Assembly: GCA_005792865.1 (NCBI GenBank)
Contig: SXQR01000244.1
Span: forward strand, 1 to 6,544
From: Flavobacterium sp.
Lineage (GTDB): Bacteria; Bacteroidota; Bacteroidia; Flavobacteriales; Flavobacteriaceae
DNA: 6,544 bases
Direction of reading: 5' to 3'
Shown: one piece after another, positions 5,704-6,544 of the stretch
Layout: each line of letters begins with the position of its first letter
Numbering within the stretch: the first letter of the stretch is position 1
Position numbers and translations under genes: made by a program
Notes under the pieces: model-generated
The model's database searches: none
Told to the model about the DNA's origin: nothing
The model's input: only the letters and a program-made list of their open reading frames with translations

Positions 5704-6117
5704 ATGAAAATGCAAAAGTTCACATCGGTGTTGCTGGCCTGCCTCATAATGGTGTGCAGCAGCGGTTTTGCATTCAATGTCCATTATTGCGGCGAAAATA
5801 TCGCATCGGTATCCATTGGCGCCCAGCCTGAAGAAGATTGTATCGAGCCCATCCAGCAAAAGGCATGCTGTGCAAAAGCGGCAAAGGACCATCAATCCTG
5901 CTGCAGCGACAAGGTGGTCGACATGCAGGACCAGCCGGATGTGATCGTCAAAACCATTGCCTTCGATCTTGACGCCACCTTTTTACCGCCCGCGAAATCC
6001 GTGGCGATTCACGGACCACAGGAATTTCCGTCGGTCGAGAAACAGCGCACGTATCGATATGCACCGCATGCGCCGCCGCTTTTCAAACTCTACAAGCAAC
6101 TCATTTACTACGCCTGA
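5704..6117 (+). CDS. Small secreted cysteine-rich protein of the HYC_CC_PP family
   Basis: This matches the Bacteroidota family named for its HYC, CC and PP motifs, whose function is unknown; it is often found by TonB-dependent receptors. The 137-residue product has an N-terminal signal peptide (hydrophobic core about 8-20, probable cleavage after the GFA at 21-23). His27-Tyr28-Cys29 follow at once, then Cys46, Cys55-Cys56 and Cys66-Cys67 in a His/Lys-rich stretch, and Pro124-Pro125 in APHAPPLFKLYK near the C terminus. Export and paired cysteines suggest metal binding or disulfide chemistry in the periplasm, which is inference. Met1 and Met3 are both possible starts; the promoter lies so close that Met3 (5710) cannot be excluded. 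A lipobox at Cys18 (IMVC) is a poor match. The TonB receptor begins 47 bases downstream with no promoter seen between them. Confidence 0.85.
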   Translation: MKMQKFTSVLLACLIMVCSSGFAFNVHYCGENIASVSIGAQPEEDCIEPIQQKACCAKAAKDHQSCCSDKVVDMQDQPDVIVKTIAFDLDATFLPPAKSVAIHGPQEFPSVEKQRTYRYAPHAPPLFKLYKQLIYYA

Positions 6118-6164
6118 TTCATTGTTTTTCTCTGTAAAGCAGTTTAAAAACAATAAATCATTCT

Positions 6165-6544
6165 ATGCATAAAACAATCATGGCATTGATGCTTTTGGCA
6201 TCCGTGTCAATATCAGCACAGGATACGCTTCAGGAAATCAAGGTCAAGACCAATTCCAAAAGTATCCGCAAATCCTACTCGGTGACGGCGAACACTGCCA
6301 CCATGACCAGCAAGGAACTGTTGAAGGCCGCGTGCTGCAACCTTGCCGAAAGTTTCGAGACCAACCCTTCCATTGACGTCAATTTTTCGGACGCGCTCAC
6401 GGGCACCCGCCAGATCCGTATGCTGGGGCTTACGAGCCCGTACCTGATGATCACCGAGGAGAACATTCCGTCGGTTCGCGGCGCTTCCCAGGCATATGGC
6501 CTCTCATTCACGCCCGGCACGTGGGGCGAAAGCATCCAGGTGAC
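6165..6544 (+). CDS. TonB-dependent outer membrane receptor, N-terminal part cut by window edge
   Basis: TonB-dependent receptors import metal chelates, vitamins or glycans across the outer membrane using energy from TonB-ExbBD. The frame is open from ATG at 6165 to the right edge (126 complete codons). It starts with a signal peptide (MHKTIMALMLLASVSISA, cleavage likely before Gln19). A TonB-box-like stretch LQEIKVKT (22-29) follows, and then a plug domain with SVTANTATMTSKELLKA, NPSIDVNFSD, TGTRQIRMLGL (80-89) and SFTPGTWGESIQV. A tandem Cys57-Cys58 sits early in the plug. No carboxypeptidase-regulatory-like N-terminal domain, common in many Bacteroidota receptors, is present between signal peptide and plug. 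Pairing with the upstream HYC_CC_PP gene suggests a metal-related substrate, not established here. The beta-barrel lies outside the window. Confidence 0.93.
   Translation, partial: MHKTIMALMLLASVSISAQDTLQEIKVKTNSKSIRKSYSVTANTATMTSKELLKAACCNLAESFETNPSIDVNFSDALTGTRQIRMLGLTSPYLMITEENIPSVRGASQAYGLSFTPGTWGESIQV

Overview
The window looks like the chromosome of a flavobacterium-type member of the Bacteroidota with moderately high GC. Four things point there: S15 and PNPase sequences of the flavobacterial type, an exosortase F pair, a HYC_CC_PP-type protein followed by a TonB-dependent receptor, and several matches to the Bacteroidota promoter (TTG or TTTG at -33, TAnnTTTG at -7). The species cannot be read from the sequence.

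Left part (1-2436, minus strand). Three housekeeping or stress genes read leftwards: a GAF-domain free-methionine-sulfoxide-reductase-like gene (1969-2436), rpsO for ribosomal protein S15 (1603-1872) and pnp for polynucleotide phosphorylase (1-1465, cut by the window edge). rpsO has a textbook promoter (TTG-N19-TATCTTTG) and a short leader hairpin. A terminator-like hairpin follows it, and its T-tract appears to double as the -33 box of a candidate pnp promoter. The pnp leader contains a CAA-rich, almost G-free stretch framed by an imperfect inverted repeat.

Middle part (2437-5652, plus strand). A 70-base divergent intergenic region carries two perfect TAnnTTTG boxes, one per strand. To the right lies a tightly packed run of four genes with overlapping ends: xrtF (exosortase F), its usual small membrane partner, an ATP-cone/PD-(D/E)XK nuclease fusion, and a beta-CASP metallo-beta-lactamase RNase. 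The last three junctions overlap by 17, 4 and 4 bases, so the genes are very likely co-transcribed and translationally coupled. This places an unassigned protein-sorting or processing enzyme beside two nucleases, one of them probably nucleotide-gated. It is the part of the window most likely to hold something undescribed.

Right part (5653-6544, plus strand). A well-formed promoter precedes a small secreted cysteine-rich HYC_CC_PP protein. It is followed 47 bases later by the start of a TonB-dependent receptor whose plug domain carries its own Cys-Cys pair. The two probably form a metal-related envelope uptake or sensing unit, but the substrate is not shown by the sequence.

No tRNA, rRNA, CRISPR array, insertion sequence or phage-like gene was seen, and no gene-free stretch exceeds about 140 bases.
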